From Crocinitomicaceae bacterium (lineage in GTDB: Bacteria; Bacteroidota; Bacteroidia; Flavobacteriales_D; Crocinitomicaceae), in contig JAURMI010000003.1 in the NCBI GenBank assembly GCA_030830785.1, positions 1 through 64,000 of the forward strand: DNA of 64,000 bases, given 5' to 3'. The notes beneath the pieces were generated by a model that was not told where the DNA came from, did no database searches, and saw only the letters and a list, made by a program, of their open reading frames with translations. The translations under genes were made by a program, and so were the position numbers. The first letter of the stretch is position 1, and every line of letters begins with the position of its first letter. This document shows positions 53,764-62,005 of this stretch, in pieces.

Positions 53764-56037
53764 ATGAGAAAACTTTTACCCTTACTAGGCATTATGACAT
53801 TTAGTCAAATGTTGATGGCCCAAACCATTGAACAAGTTCGTAATTTAGGTATTGGCCAAACCGTTACAGTAACTGGTGTAGTTACTAACGGCGCCGAACT
53901 GGGCCCGATCCGCTATATGCAAGATGGAACGGCGGGCATTGCATGCTACGGAACCAATTTAGCCAGTGTGCAGCAAGGCGATTCGATAACGGCTACAGGT
54001 GTTTTATTTGAATTTAGTGGTTTATTAGAGCTATCTCCTACCAATTCATTTATCAATCATGGGCAAGCTACTGTGCAGCCAACTCCACTTCAGATTCCAA
54101 TTGCAAGTGCTGGTGAAAGTTTAGAGGGGCAATTGGTGCGTCTAGACAACGTAACTTTTGTTCAAACGGGAAATTTTGCAACCGGAAACAGCACCGTACA
54201 GGTCAATGACGGTTCAAACACTTTGGATGTGCGCATCAATGGGAGCACCAATATAGATGGCTCTGCAATTCCTTCAGGCCCAGTAACAGTTATTGGTTTA
54301 ATGGGTCAATATAATGCGAATTATCAATTGGTTCCTAGAAGCTTGGCGGACATTTTCCCTTATGTGGCCCCTTCCGTAGAAATCAATGTGAAAATTAACG
54401 GTGTTGACGTACTTTCTGGTGATACCTATGTAGTTGGCACTACAGCTTCAACTGATATTACTATTGAAAACTACGGGGTGCAAAATTTAAATGTGAGTGG
54501 AGCTAGTTTCTCTGGCCCATCTGCTGCTGAATACTCCTGTAGTGCAAATGTTACTGTTGGGCCAACAAGCAGCCAAGTCATTTCTTTACAATTTACACCT
54601 GCAGGTATTGGCTCTAGATTGGCAACACTTTCTATTGCCAACAATGACAACGATGAAAACCCATACATCATTCATTTATACGGCATCGGGACCAATAATC
54701 TGGCAACAGAACCAATAAATCCGGAATCAAATTTCATAACTTGGCCTGTTGTTACCCCTTATAAATTGGTCTGTGAATTCACACCGTCGGGTGCAGAACA
54801 ATACTTGGTTTTATGGAAAGAGGGCGATGGCACATCGCCAGTTCAAGGCTATCCACTTGATGGAAACACCTACAAAAGAGGCGATGTGATTGGCAATGCC
54901 AAAGTGGCTTATGTTGGTCCTGGCACTTCTTTTTCGCCACGACACGTAGTGGCCAATACAGGATATATGTTTGCTATTTTCGCATTCAACGGGCCAGATG
55001 GATACCAAAATTACGACCAGACCATACCTGCTGGTGCTTACATTAACACCCTTGGCAGTCAAGTAGGAAATTACTACGATGGAATCTACTCAGGATCTGC
55101 AAGTTTTCTTGGAGACTTGAGTGCACTGATCAATCCACATACTTCGATTTCCTACTACAACTACCTCACGACAATGATGCACCAATACGAAGTACGCGAT
55201 ACAACAAACGGGCAGTCTTACGTAGAATGTGTGTATTCAGGAGAGCGCAAAGTATTCAATGACCCTTTTGCTTGGAGTGCCGTGGGCTATTCACGTGAAC
55301 ACACCTACTCTCATTCTTGGATGGCGACTTACCCATGTGACAACCCTGAAAAACCAGAATATAACGATCAACACAACCTTTGGCCAACCAACCTGCAGCA
55401 AGCCAACACGCCTCGATCTAACCTTCCTTTGATGGATATTGACGGAAATGTTGTTTTCAACTATCTGGGAGGTAGCGTAGGTTACAGCGGTAATCAATTG
55501 GTATATGAGCCACGCCCCGAACAAAAAGGCAACGCAGCTAGATCCATTTTCTATATGGCTACGTGCTACAATGGACAGTCTGGCTTAACTTGGGAATTAC
55601 CTGCCAACCAAAGCCAAGAGTCTTTGAAAACCTGGCATTTCAATGACGCGCCTGACAATTATGAAATTGCACGTCATGAATACGTATATGCGCTACAAGG
55701 AAACCGCAATCCCTTCATTGATTCGGCATACTTTGCCTGCCACATTAATTTTGCTAATATGACTTACCTCAATTGCGATATGGGTCTTGAGGAAAAATTA
55801 AGTAATAATTTTTCTGTTTTCCCTGTACCAGCCTCGCAAACCTTGTATGCACAAGTTAATGGGCTTGAAATTACAGGCTATCAAATCATCGACCTTCAAG
55901 GCCGACAAATTGGGGCAGCTCAAGATTTGAACCTACCTGTACTCACTTTGCCAATTAATGACATCAAGCCTGGTGTTTACTATTTAAAGGTGAATACCGC
56001 CTACGGGCAAGTACAACGCGAGTTCGTGATAGAATAA
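53764..56037 (+). CDS. T9SS-secreted endonuclease I-type nuclease with OB-fold domain
   Basis: 757 residues. Signal peptide, then an OB-fold segment (about 20-200: GQTVTVTGVVTNGAELGPI and IRYMQDGTAGIACYGTN) of the type found in extracellular nucleases. A choice-of-anchor D-like Ig module is at about 205-310 (ITIENYGVQNL, SIANNDNDENPYIIHLYG). The endonuclease I catalytic domain is at about 435-660, with REHTYSHSWM, YNDQHNLWPTNLQQANTPRSN and RSIFYMATCY. The EH...H / D..N..N..R.N arrangement matches the beta-beta-alpha-metal nucleases EndA/Dns. A type A sorting domain is at about 675-757. Predicted to cut extracellular DNA or RNA. Confidence 0.9.
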   Translation: MRKLLPLLGIMTFSQMLMAQTIEQVRNLGIGQTVTVTGVVTNGAELGPIRYMQDGTAGIACYGTNLASVQQGDSITATGVLFEFSGLLELSPTNSFINHGQATVQPTPLQIPIASAGESLEGQLVRLDNVTFVQTGNFATGNSTVQVNDGSNTLDVRINGSTNIDGSAIPSGPVTVIGLMGQYNANYQLVPRSLADIFPYVAPSVEINVKINGVDVLSGDTYVVGTTASTDITIENYGVQNLNVSGASFSGPSAAEYSCSANVTVGPTSSQVISLQFTPAGIGSRLATLSIANNDNDENPYIIHLYGIGTNNLATEPINPESNFITWPVVTPYKLVCEFTPSGAEQYLVLWKEGDGTSPVQGYPLDGNTYKRGDVIGNAKVAYVGPGTSFSPRHVVANTGYMFAIFAFNGPDGYQNYDQTIPAGAYINTLGSQVGNYYDGIYSGSASFLGDLSALINPHTSISYYNYLTTMMHQYEVRDTTNGQSYVECVYSGERKVFNDPFAWSAVGYSREHTYSHSWMATYPCDNPEKPEYNDQHNLWPTNLQQANTPRSNLPLMDIDGNVVFNYLGGSVGYSGNQLVYEPRPEQKGNAARSIFYMATCYNGQSGLTWELPANQSQESLKTWHFNDAPDNYEIARHEYVYALQGNRNPFIDSAYFACHINFANMTYLNCDMGLEEKLSNNFSVFPVPASQTLYAQVNGLEITGYQIIDLQGRQIGAAQDLNLPVLTLPINDIKPGVYYLKVNTAYGQVQREFVIE

Positions 56038-56735
56038 TGAAAATTAAATTTTGGTATATATTTTTTGGAGCAAGCCTAATGGCTTGCTCCACTTATTTAA
56101 ACCCAAATTTAAAGGTTCGGTCTTTGGTGATAGAAAACCAAAATTCTGATTCAGAAATTGCAGAACAACTCGCCCCCTATCAAGATTCATTGCACAGAGA
56201 ATTTGATCAAAATATTGCCTTTACACCTGTAGATTTAATTGTTCAACGGCCAAGTTCTAACCTTATGAATTGGTGTGCCGATGCTGTATATTATTCGCAA
56301 ATAGGCAAAACGCAATTAAACGAACCTGTTATTTGTTTACTTAATAAAGGAGGTATTAGAGCCTCATTTGGAGCAGGAAACCTCAGCTTGGCTGATTTTT
56401 ATAAGCTTATGCCCTTTGATAACCGTTTGGTTTGGGTGCATTTACCCGTTAGGAAAATTAAAGAGATTGAACATTATATTTCCCATAGTGGTGGCGAGCC
56501 CATGGCAAATTGCACATTTGAAAAAGACCAATTGCATATTGTAGGGCTACTTCCAGAACACCAATTTATTTGGGTGCTTACTGCAGATTTTTTAGCAAAT
56601 GGTGGCGACCAAATGAACTTCTTCTTGAATGAGGAAAAAAAAGAAACCAATATTTTGTTGCGAGATATTTTTATCCAAACTGCAAAACAACAAGGCAAGT
56701 TAATAATAGATCAAAATCAAAGGCATTATCCATGA
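56037..56735 (+). CDS. 5'-nucleotidase C-terminal (substrate-binding) domain lipoprotein
   Basis: 232 residues with lipobox YIFFGASLMAC. The mature protein corresponds to the C-terminal domain of UshA-type 5'-nucleotidases: NLMNWCADAVYY, CLLNKGGIRASFGAGNLSLADFY, LMPFDNRLVWVHLPVRKIKEI and LTADFLANGGDQMNFF (the substrate-contacting GGD loop). One-base overlap with the nuclease gene and 4 bp overlap with the metallophosphatase gene. The catalytic metal site is in the next gene, so the enzyme is encoded in two parts in reverse order. Confidence 0.88.
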   Translation: MKIKFWYIFFGASLMACSTYLNPNLKVRSLVIENQNSDSEIAEQLAPYQDSLHREFDQNIAFTPVDLIVQRPSSNLMNWCADAVYYSQIGKTQLNEPVICLLNKGGIRASFGAGNLSLADFYKLMPFDNRLVWVHLPVRKIKEIEHYISHSGGEPMANCTFEKDQLHIVGLLPEHQFIWVLTADFLANGGDQMNFFLNEEKKETNILLRDIFIQTAKQQGKLIIDQNQRHYP

Positions 56736-57649
56736 AATTAAGCAGAAGAAAGCTTTTAAAAAGAACTGGGTTGCTTTCCTTAGCGATTCTAATTCCTAAA
56801 TGGTTGGGTGCATTTTCTAGTCAGAAGAGGATTGATAAGTTGGTCATTCTACATACCAATGACACCCACTCTCATATCGATCCACACCCTGCTAATCACA
56901 ACAAGTACCCCAATCAGGGAGGAATTCTAGCACGGGCAGGGCTAATCGAGCAATACAGACGAGAAAATGAACATGTTTTATTGCTGGATTCAGGAGATTT
57001 TTTTCAAGGCACACCCTACTTTAATCGCTATCATGGTGTTTTGGAGATGAAATTAATGAGCGCGTTGCAATACGACGTGGCTACATTAGGGAATCATGAT
57101 TTTGACATTGGAATAGATGGTTTTCTAAATGCAAAAAAACATGCCTCCTTCAAATTTGTAAATGCCAATTACGATTTTACCAACACTGCATTGAACGGTC
57201 AAATCGATCCTTATCATATTATCGAAAAAGGCCCTTTTAGGGTTGGTATTTTTGGATTAGGTGTTGAACTAAATGGTTTGGTTCCAGCAGCTAATTACGC
57301 TGGTATGCAAATTAATGACCCTTACAAAAGTGCACAAGAAATTGTTCTTGAACTACAAAATCAAAAATGTAATTACATCGTTTGTTTATCACATTTAGGA
57401 TATGAATATAAAGATGAACAAATCCATAGTGATATTAGACTAGCCCAAGAAGTTTCGGGTATTGATATTATTTTAGGCGGACATACACACACCTTTTTAG
57501 ACGCACCAACAGAAGTCCAAAATCCTCTTGGTAAATCGGTATGGATTCATCAAGTAGGTTGGGCAGGAGTAAGATTAGGTGTAATAGAAATTGAAGGAAG
57601 AAAATTGAATTTCTTTCAAAGGAAGATTGTCTCCAAGGCAAGTAGCTAA
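56732..57649 (+). CDS. 5'-nucleotidase N-terminal metallophosphatase domain, Tat-type signal
   Basis: 305 residues. A twin-arginine signal (SRRKLLKRTGLLSLAILIP) leads to a calcineurin-type metallophosphoesterase: HTNDTHSHIDP, LLDSGDFFQGTPYF, TLGNHDFDIG (about residue 120), SHLGYEYK and ILGGHTHTFLD. These supply all the dimetal ligands. It ends after the catalytic domain, with the substrate domain in the upstream gene. Predicted to release phosphate from 5'-nucleotides in the periplasm. The TAG stop is followed at once by the gltX promoter region. Confidence 0.9.
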   Translation: MKLSRRKLLKRTGLLSLAILIPKWLGAFSSQKRIDKLVILHTNDTHSHIDPHPANHNKYPNQGGILARAGLIEQYRRENEHVLLLDSGDFFQGTPYFNRYHGVLEMKLMSALQYDVATLGNHDFDIGIDGFLNAKKHASFKFVNANYDFTNTALNGQIDPYHIIEKGPFRVGIFGLGVELNGLVPAANYAGMQINDPYKSAQEIVLELQNQKCNYIVCLSHLGYEYKDEQIHSDIRLAQEVSGIDIILGGHTHTFLDAPTEVQNPLGKSVWIHQVGWAGVRLGVIEIEGRKLNFFQRKIVSKASS

Positions 57650-57668
57650 TTGATTCTTTTCAATTTAC

Positions 57669-57676
57669 TATCTTTG
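57669..57676 (+). promoter_or_regulatory. -7 promoter element of gltX
   Basis: TATCTTTG, 18 nt upstream of ATG 57695, with a possible -33 TTG at 57650-57652. It lies in an in-frame upstream extension that starts with TTG 57650, so that extension is not coding. Confidence 0.65.
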
Positions 57677-57694
57677 CACTCTATTAATTTTTAT

Positions 57695-59224
57695 ATGTCA
57701 TCTGCACCAGTTCGCGTACGATTTGCACCTTCCCCAACAGGGCCTCTCCATATGGGAGGAGTCCGCACGGCATTGTATAATTATTTGTTTGCAAAAAAAC
57801 ATAAGGGTACCTTTCTAATCCGTATAGAGGATACCGATCAAACACGATTTGTACCAGGAGCACAACAATATATCATGGATGCCTTGCAATGGTGTGGAAT
57901 CATGCCCACCGAAGGTCCTGGCATCGGTGGAGAATTTGGACCCTATGTGCAATCTGAGCGCAAGGAAATGTACAAACCTTTTGCAGAACTACTCATTAAT
58001 GAAGATAAAGCGTACTATGCATTTGATACTGCCAAGGACTTAGATCGCATGCGCGAGCAAGCCAAAACCATGGGGATGCCCAATTGGCAATACAACAGCG
58101 TCACGCGCAATAGTATGCGTAATTCTTTGACCCTACCACAATCTGAAGTTTCTCAGTTACTCCAATCAGGGGCACCTTATGTCATCAGAATGAAAATGCC
58201 ACGCAATCACGATGTGCGTTTTCACGACATCATACGAGGGTGGGTTGTAGTAAATACCAATAACCTAGACGACAAAGTTTTATTTAAAAGTGATGGAATG
58301 CCAACCTATCATTTGGCAAATATCGTCGATGACCACACCATGCAAATTAGCCATGTAATTCGCGGCGAAGAATGGTTGCCGTCAGCCCCTTTACACATCA
58401 TGCTTTACGAAGCATTTGGATGGCCTTGTCCTGAATTTGCGCACCTCCCGCTTCTATTAAGACCTGATGGAAATGGCAAACTTTCCAAACGAGATGGTGA
58501 CCGCCTTGGTTTCCCTGTTTTCCCAACGAATTGGACTACCGCTGAAGGCGAACTTTATTCGGGCTATCGTGAAAACGGGTATTTGCCCGGTGCTTTTATC
58601 AATATGCTGGCCTTTTTGGGTTGGAACCCAGGTACAGAACAAGAAATTTTTTCAATCGAAGAGCTGGTTGAAGCTTTTTCTTTAGAAAGGGTAAGTAAAG
58701 CAGGTGCTAAATTTGACCCCAATAAAACCAAATGGTTCCAGCAATCTTACTTGCGTGCACAGTCCAACAAAGAGATTGCCAACCAGCTACGTCAAATAGA
58801 AAATATTGCCCTCTCTGACCAAGAATTGCACACTGTTTGCAATCTTATGAAAGAACGTGCCACCTTCGCCAAAGACATTCTTGTAGAAGGAGCCTACCTT
58901 TTTGACCGTCCATCGATGTATGATTCAGAAACCATACTAAAAAAGTGGAAAACAGAAACTAGCAGTCATATGATGGAATGGAAATCTGTACTTGACTCCT
59001 TATCAGACTTTTCAGCACAAACCATAGAGCATGCTTTTAAATCATTTTTAGAAAGTAAAGGCCTAGCAATAGGAGCCGTACTATTGCCATATCGCTTGGT
59101 TTTGACCGGAGTGGGAGCTGGACCTGGAATGTTCGATATTTCTGCATTTTTAGGAAAACAAGAGGTCTTGGAACGTATAGAGGCAGGGCTAAAAAAAGTG
59201 GAGCAAATTATCAATGAAGCATAA
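57695..59224 (+). CDS. gltX: Glutamyl-tRNA synthetase
   Basis: Class I synthetase charging tRNA-Glu. HIGH motif as HMGG (about 19-22, in RFAPSPTGPLHMGGVRTALY), LIRIEDTDQTRFV, PTYHLANIVDDHTMQISHVIRGEEW and KMSKS as KLSKRDG (about 261). The C-terminal anticodon-binding domain has ILVEGAYLF and GAGPGMFDISAFLG. ATG 57695 (MSSAPVRVRFAPSP) is preferred over TTG 57650, which would run through the promoter. 509 residues. Its 3' end overlaps folB by 11 bp. Confidence 0.95.
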   Translation: MSSAPVRVRFAPSPTGPLHMGGVRTALYNYLFAKKHKGTFLIRIEDTDQTRFVPGAQQYIMDALQWCGIMPTEGPGIGGEFGPYVQSERKEMYKPFAELLINEDKAYYAFDTAKDLDRMREQAKTMGMPNWQYNSVTRNSMRNSLTLPQSEVSQLLQSGAPYVIRMKMPRNHDVRFHDIIRGWVVVNTNNLDDKVLFKSDGMPTYHLANIVDDHTMQISHVIRGEEWLPSAPLHIMLYEAFGWPCPEFAHLPLLLRPDGNGKLSKRDGDRLGFPVFPTNWTTAEGELYSGYRENGYLPGAFINMLAFLGWNPGTEQEIFSIEELVEAFSLERVSKAGAKFDPNKTKWFQQSYLRAQSNKEIANQLRQIENIALSDQELHTVCNLMKERATFAKDILVEGAYLFDRPSMYDSETILKKWKTETSSHMMEWKSVLDSLSDFSAQTIEHAFKSFLESKGLAIGAVLLPYRLVLTGVGAGPGMFDISAFLGKQEVLERIEAGLKKVEQIINEA

Positions 59225-59567
59225 AATATTTGTTGAAGGGATTAAGTGTTATGCTTTTCATGGCTGTTTGGATGAAGAAGCACGCATTGGTGGCAATTAT
59301 ATAGTTGATGTTGAGCTAATTACTGACTTTAGTCTTGCAGCCCTTCACGACACACTTGACGATACAATAGATTACGTGCAAGTCAATGAGATTGTTGTTG
59401 CCGAGATGGCAATAAGATCAAAACTCATTGAACAAGTGGGGCAACGCATTGTTGGTAGACTCCAAAAGGAACTAAAAGGAATTTTAGCCTTGAAAGTTAA
59501 AATCACAAAAATTAACCCACCCATCAACGGCGACGTGGATTCAGTGGCTATCTCTATCGAAGTCTAG
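59214..59567 (+). CDS. folB: Dihydroneopterin aldolase
   Basis: 117-residue tetrahydrofolate-pathway enzyme: KIFVEGIKCYAFHGCLDEEA (FolB start with the pterin-binding GxHG-like segment), DTIDYVQVNEIV, LIEQVGQRIV and VKITKINPPI with the catalytic lysine. Octameric in the family. Overlaps the 3' end of gltX by 11 bp and converges on rdgB with a 4 bp overlap. Confidence 0.93.
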   Translation: MKHKIFVEGIKCYAFHGCLDEEARIGGNYIVDVELITDFSLAALHDTLDDTIDYVQVNEIVVAEMAIRSKLIEQVGQRIVGRLQKELKGILALKVKITKINPPINGDVDSVAISIEV

Positions 59568-60142
59568 GCAAGGTCTGTCAAGAAGCTTAAAAACTGTTTC
59601 ATTGCCCTGGCACGATGGCTGTAATTGTTTTTTTGCTCAAGTGTCATTTGAGCGAAAGTTAAGTGCGCATCATCGGCAATAAAAATTGGATCGTAGCCAA
59701 AACCTTGATCACCTCTTTTGTCTTCACTGATCTTCCCTCTTACAATTCCTGTAAATTGAACTTGCTTTTGTGCATAGCAATAAGTAATTACCGTTTTAAA
59801 CTGTGCCTCTCTATGCATACCAGGACCAAGTTCAGACAATAATTTATCCATGTTCGCCTCATCTGAGCGCTGTATAGAGGCATAACGGGCCGAATGAACA
59901 CCCGGTGCACCATCCAATGCATCCACTTCCAACCCGGTATCATCAGCAAAACAAGGCATGCCAAATTCTTTGAAAATCCATTGTGCTTTGAAAGCTGAAT
60001 TTCCTTCGATAGTAGGCTCGTCTTCGGGAATTTCTTGGTGGTAATTTAAATCAGCAAGTGTAAGCAGCGTAATTCCTTGTGGTAAGACGGAACGAATTTC
60101 GCTTGCTTTTTTCTCATTATGGCTTGCAAATACTATTGTCAT
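59564..60142 (-). CDS. rdgB: RdgB/HAM1-type XTP/dITP diphosphatase
   Basis: Housekeeping pyrophosphatase that removes non-canonical purine triphosphates. Motifs: VFASHNEKKASEIRSVLP (SxNxxK), CFADDTGLEVDALDGAPGVH, SARYA and GDQGFGYDPIFI. 192 residues. It sits 3 bp downstream of the Omp85-type gene on the same strand and overlaps folB by 4 bp in convergent orientation. Confidence 0.95.
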   Translation of the reverse strand: MTIVFASHNEKKASEIRSVLPQGITLLTLADLNYHQEIPEDEPTIEGNSAFKAQWIFKEFGMPCFADDTGLEVDALDGAPGVHSARYASIQRSDEANMDKLLSELGPGMHREAQFKTVITYCYAQKQVQFTGIVRGKISEDKRGDQGFGYDPIFIADDAHLTFAQMTLEQKNNYSHRARAMKQFLSFLTDLA

Positions 60143-60145
60143 TTT

Positions 60146-61765
60146 TCAAAAGTAGGAAATATAGCCAAGATGCACTTTTGCAGCATTGAATCTCAATCCT
60201 TGACCAATTTGTGCCCCTAATGCATAATTAAGTTTAAATTGACCGTTTTCTGTACCTAAAACAAGTCCAAGACCTAAAGCATATAAGCGTTCATTTTGAG
60301 ATAAATTAATTTTGTTTTCAGACCATGCCCAATCAGTAAATAATAAGGCATATGAGTTTTCCTCAAGCAAATAGCGATATTCCAACCCTGAAAAAACAAT
60401 GCTTGATGCAAAAAATGCATCTTCATCAAAGCCTCGCATTCGTTCAAGGCCCCCAAAACGATACAATTCATTGCTAAAAATGATAGGAGCTTGAAGGTGA
60501 TCCAACTGCCCTGACCAACAAAAAACTTGCCTTTTTCCAAGTGGCACATAGAATTTTTGCTGCAAAGCCAAACGCCATGTAAATGTAGTCTGATCTGTCT
60601 TTTTGTTCCCAACTAGATAATTCACTACTAAGTCCATGCCTTTACGTGGATTAACAATATTATCTAAAAATTGTCGCTCTAAACTTAAGCCATAAGTTGT
60701 CGAATGAAAGGAAGAAAGTTCGTTGGTGGTCTGGTTGGCAATGGTATTGGAAAGCCAATGATCTATTTGTGTGCTTAATTGCCAACCATGCGCAAACTGA
60801 TACCCAAGTGAAACATTTGTACGCACTTCAATAAAAGACGTATCCCGCTTATACATGGTTAATCCAGATTTAAACCCATATGAGCTACCTGCTATAAATG
60901 GTAACTGAATTTTTGTTTTAAGCTGTTGACTTTGTGGTGCAATACTACGCCAATGCAACTGTATCTTTTCATTTTTCTGCCAATTATTTTGTAATTGCAC
61001 ATTGAGCTCTCCAACCAAAGAAGCCTGCTGGTTGCCAGGATTTGTTTGTAAACCAATGATACCTGTTGCAGAACTAACTCTTATAGTTTCTATATAAAAA
61101 TAGATATCTGCACTGTTGTCATTATATGCCCATTCAGGGGCACGGACAAGTTTAAAGGGCATTTGATGTAAATTCCCTGGTTTCAAGTTATCCATAGCTT
61201 TTAAAGAAAAGGCCTGCTCTGAATCTATTTGCAACATTTTTTGAAGCACCTTTGGTTTGATAATTCCCTCTGGCTTTACATAAACTTGACCCCACCTCAC
61301 ATGAGGGCCAGATATAGCCGTCAAGTGTACTAATGGATCTTTTGCTGATTGATATTTCAATTTTATATTTGCAAAAGGATAACCATTATTCAAATACCAA
61401 TTCAAAGTATCCTCAACTCGAGCATTTAATTGATCTGCATCAAAAGTTTTGATAATTGAATCACTTTCACAATAGGATATGCCAGAAAAAAAAGGTCCAT
61501 AATAAATTTGAAAATAATCTAAACTATCGGTTCTTTTTGACACCCTTAAATCAAAAAGAAAATATCCTGCTTGAATGGCAAGCTTTTGCCAATGATTGGT
61601 TAATTTTTGCCATTGTGAGGATGTATAATGTTTGGAAGTATCAAAATTTAAGGCCGAAAGGGCATCGGGAATTGGCTGCTGAATTGCATCAAGCTTATAA
61701 TTTTTTTGGGCCTGTAACGCGTCTAAGCTTACTATTAAAAAAAAGCAAAAATAAAGTTTAGGCAT
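60146..61765 (-). CDS. Omp85-superfamily outer-membrane protein (BamA/TamA-like)
   Basis: 539 residues. Signal peptide (to LQAQ) followed by two or three POTRA-like domains (to about 220; NWYLNNGYPFANIKL, RWGQVYVKPEGIIKPKVLQK). A 16-stranded Omp85 barrel follows, with the loop-6 motif in RFGGLERMRGFDEDAFFAS. Shorter than BamA, and no neighbour suggests an essential role; it could be a TamA counterpart for tamB at 25564, but this is inference. A weak TATATTTA element lies 3 nt upstream of the ATG at 61769-61776. 3 bp before rdgB. Confidence 0.88.
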   Translation of the reverse strand: MPKLYFCFFLIVSLDALQAQKNYKLDAIQQPIPDALSALNFDTSKHYTSSQWQKLTNHWQKLAIQAGYFLFDLRVSKRTDSLDYFQIYYGPFFSGISYCESDSIIKTFDADQLNARVEDTLNWYLNNGYPFANIKLKYQSAKDPLVHLTAISGPHVRWGQVYVKPEGIIKPKVLQKMLQIDSEQAFSLKAMDNLKPGNLHQMPFKLVRAPEWAYNDNSADIYFYIETIRVSSATGIIGLQTNPGNQQASLVGELNVQLQNNWQKNEKIQLHWRSIAPQSQQLKTKIQLPFIAGSSYGFKSGLTMYKRDTSFIEVRTNVSLGYQFAHGWQLSTQIDHWLSNTIANQTTNELSSFHSTTYGLSLERQFLDNIVNPRKGMDLVVNYLVGNKKTDQTTFTWRLALQQKFYVPLGKRQVFCWSGQLDHLQAPIIFSNELYRFGGLERMRGFDEDAFFASSIVFSGLEYRYLLEENSYALLFTDWAWSENKINLSQNERLYALGLGLVLGTENGQFKLNYALGAQIGQGLRFNAAKVHLGYISYF

Positions 61766-61808
61766 GCTTAAATATAATGGAGTTAACGCGGTATCTTTTT
61801 AAAAATTG

Positions 61809-61816
61809 TAACTTTG
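61809..61816 (+). promoter_or_regulatory. -7 promoter element of the 45-residue lipoprotein gene
   Basis: TAACTTTG matches TAnnTTTG and lies 43 nt upstream of ATG 61860, giving a leader of about 35-40 nt, long for this window. Confidence 0.6.
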
Positions 61817-61859
61817 GTGTTGAATTTCCGTTAAACACACCAACAACAAAACAAACACC

Positions 61860-61997
61860 ATGAAAACGAAAACAATTTTTATTTTGGCCTCATTTGCTAC
61901 TTTACTACTAATGGCCTCTTGTGGCGCTGGTAGAAAAGCTGGTTGTGATGCATACGGAAAACTCGATCAGAGCAACATTGAATTGGCGTCTCGCTAA
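61860..61997 (+). CDS. Predicted 45-residue lipoprotein
   Basis: A short frame encodes MKTKTIFILA, then SFATLLLMASCGAGRKAGCD and a short tail ending ELASR. The lipobox LMASC places the lipidated Cys at residue 21, leaving a mature peptide of only 25 residues with a second Cys. Small lipoproteins with a similar GKKAGCDAYG tail occur in Bacteroidota. It has an upstream TAACTTTG promoter and an ATG in an otherwise intergenic 240 bp region, so it is probably real. No function known. Confidence 0.65.
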   Translation: MKTKTIFILASFATLLLMASCGAGRKAGCDAYGKLDQSNIELASR

Positions 61998-62005
61998 AGA
62001 TTAAC

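Noticed and set aside
60274-60612. 112-residue minus-strand open frame
   Set aside because: Lies wholly inside the Omp85-type gene in another frame; composition and lack of motifs indicate a shadow.
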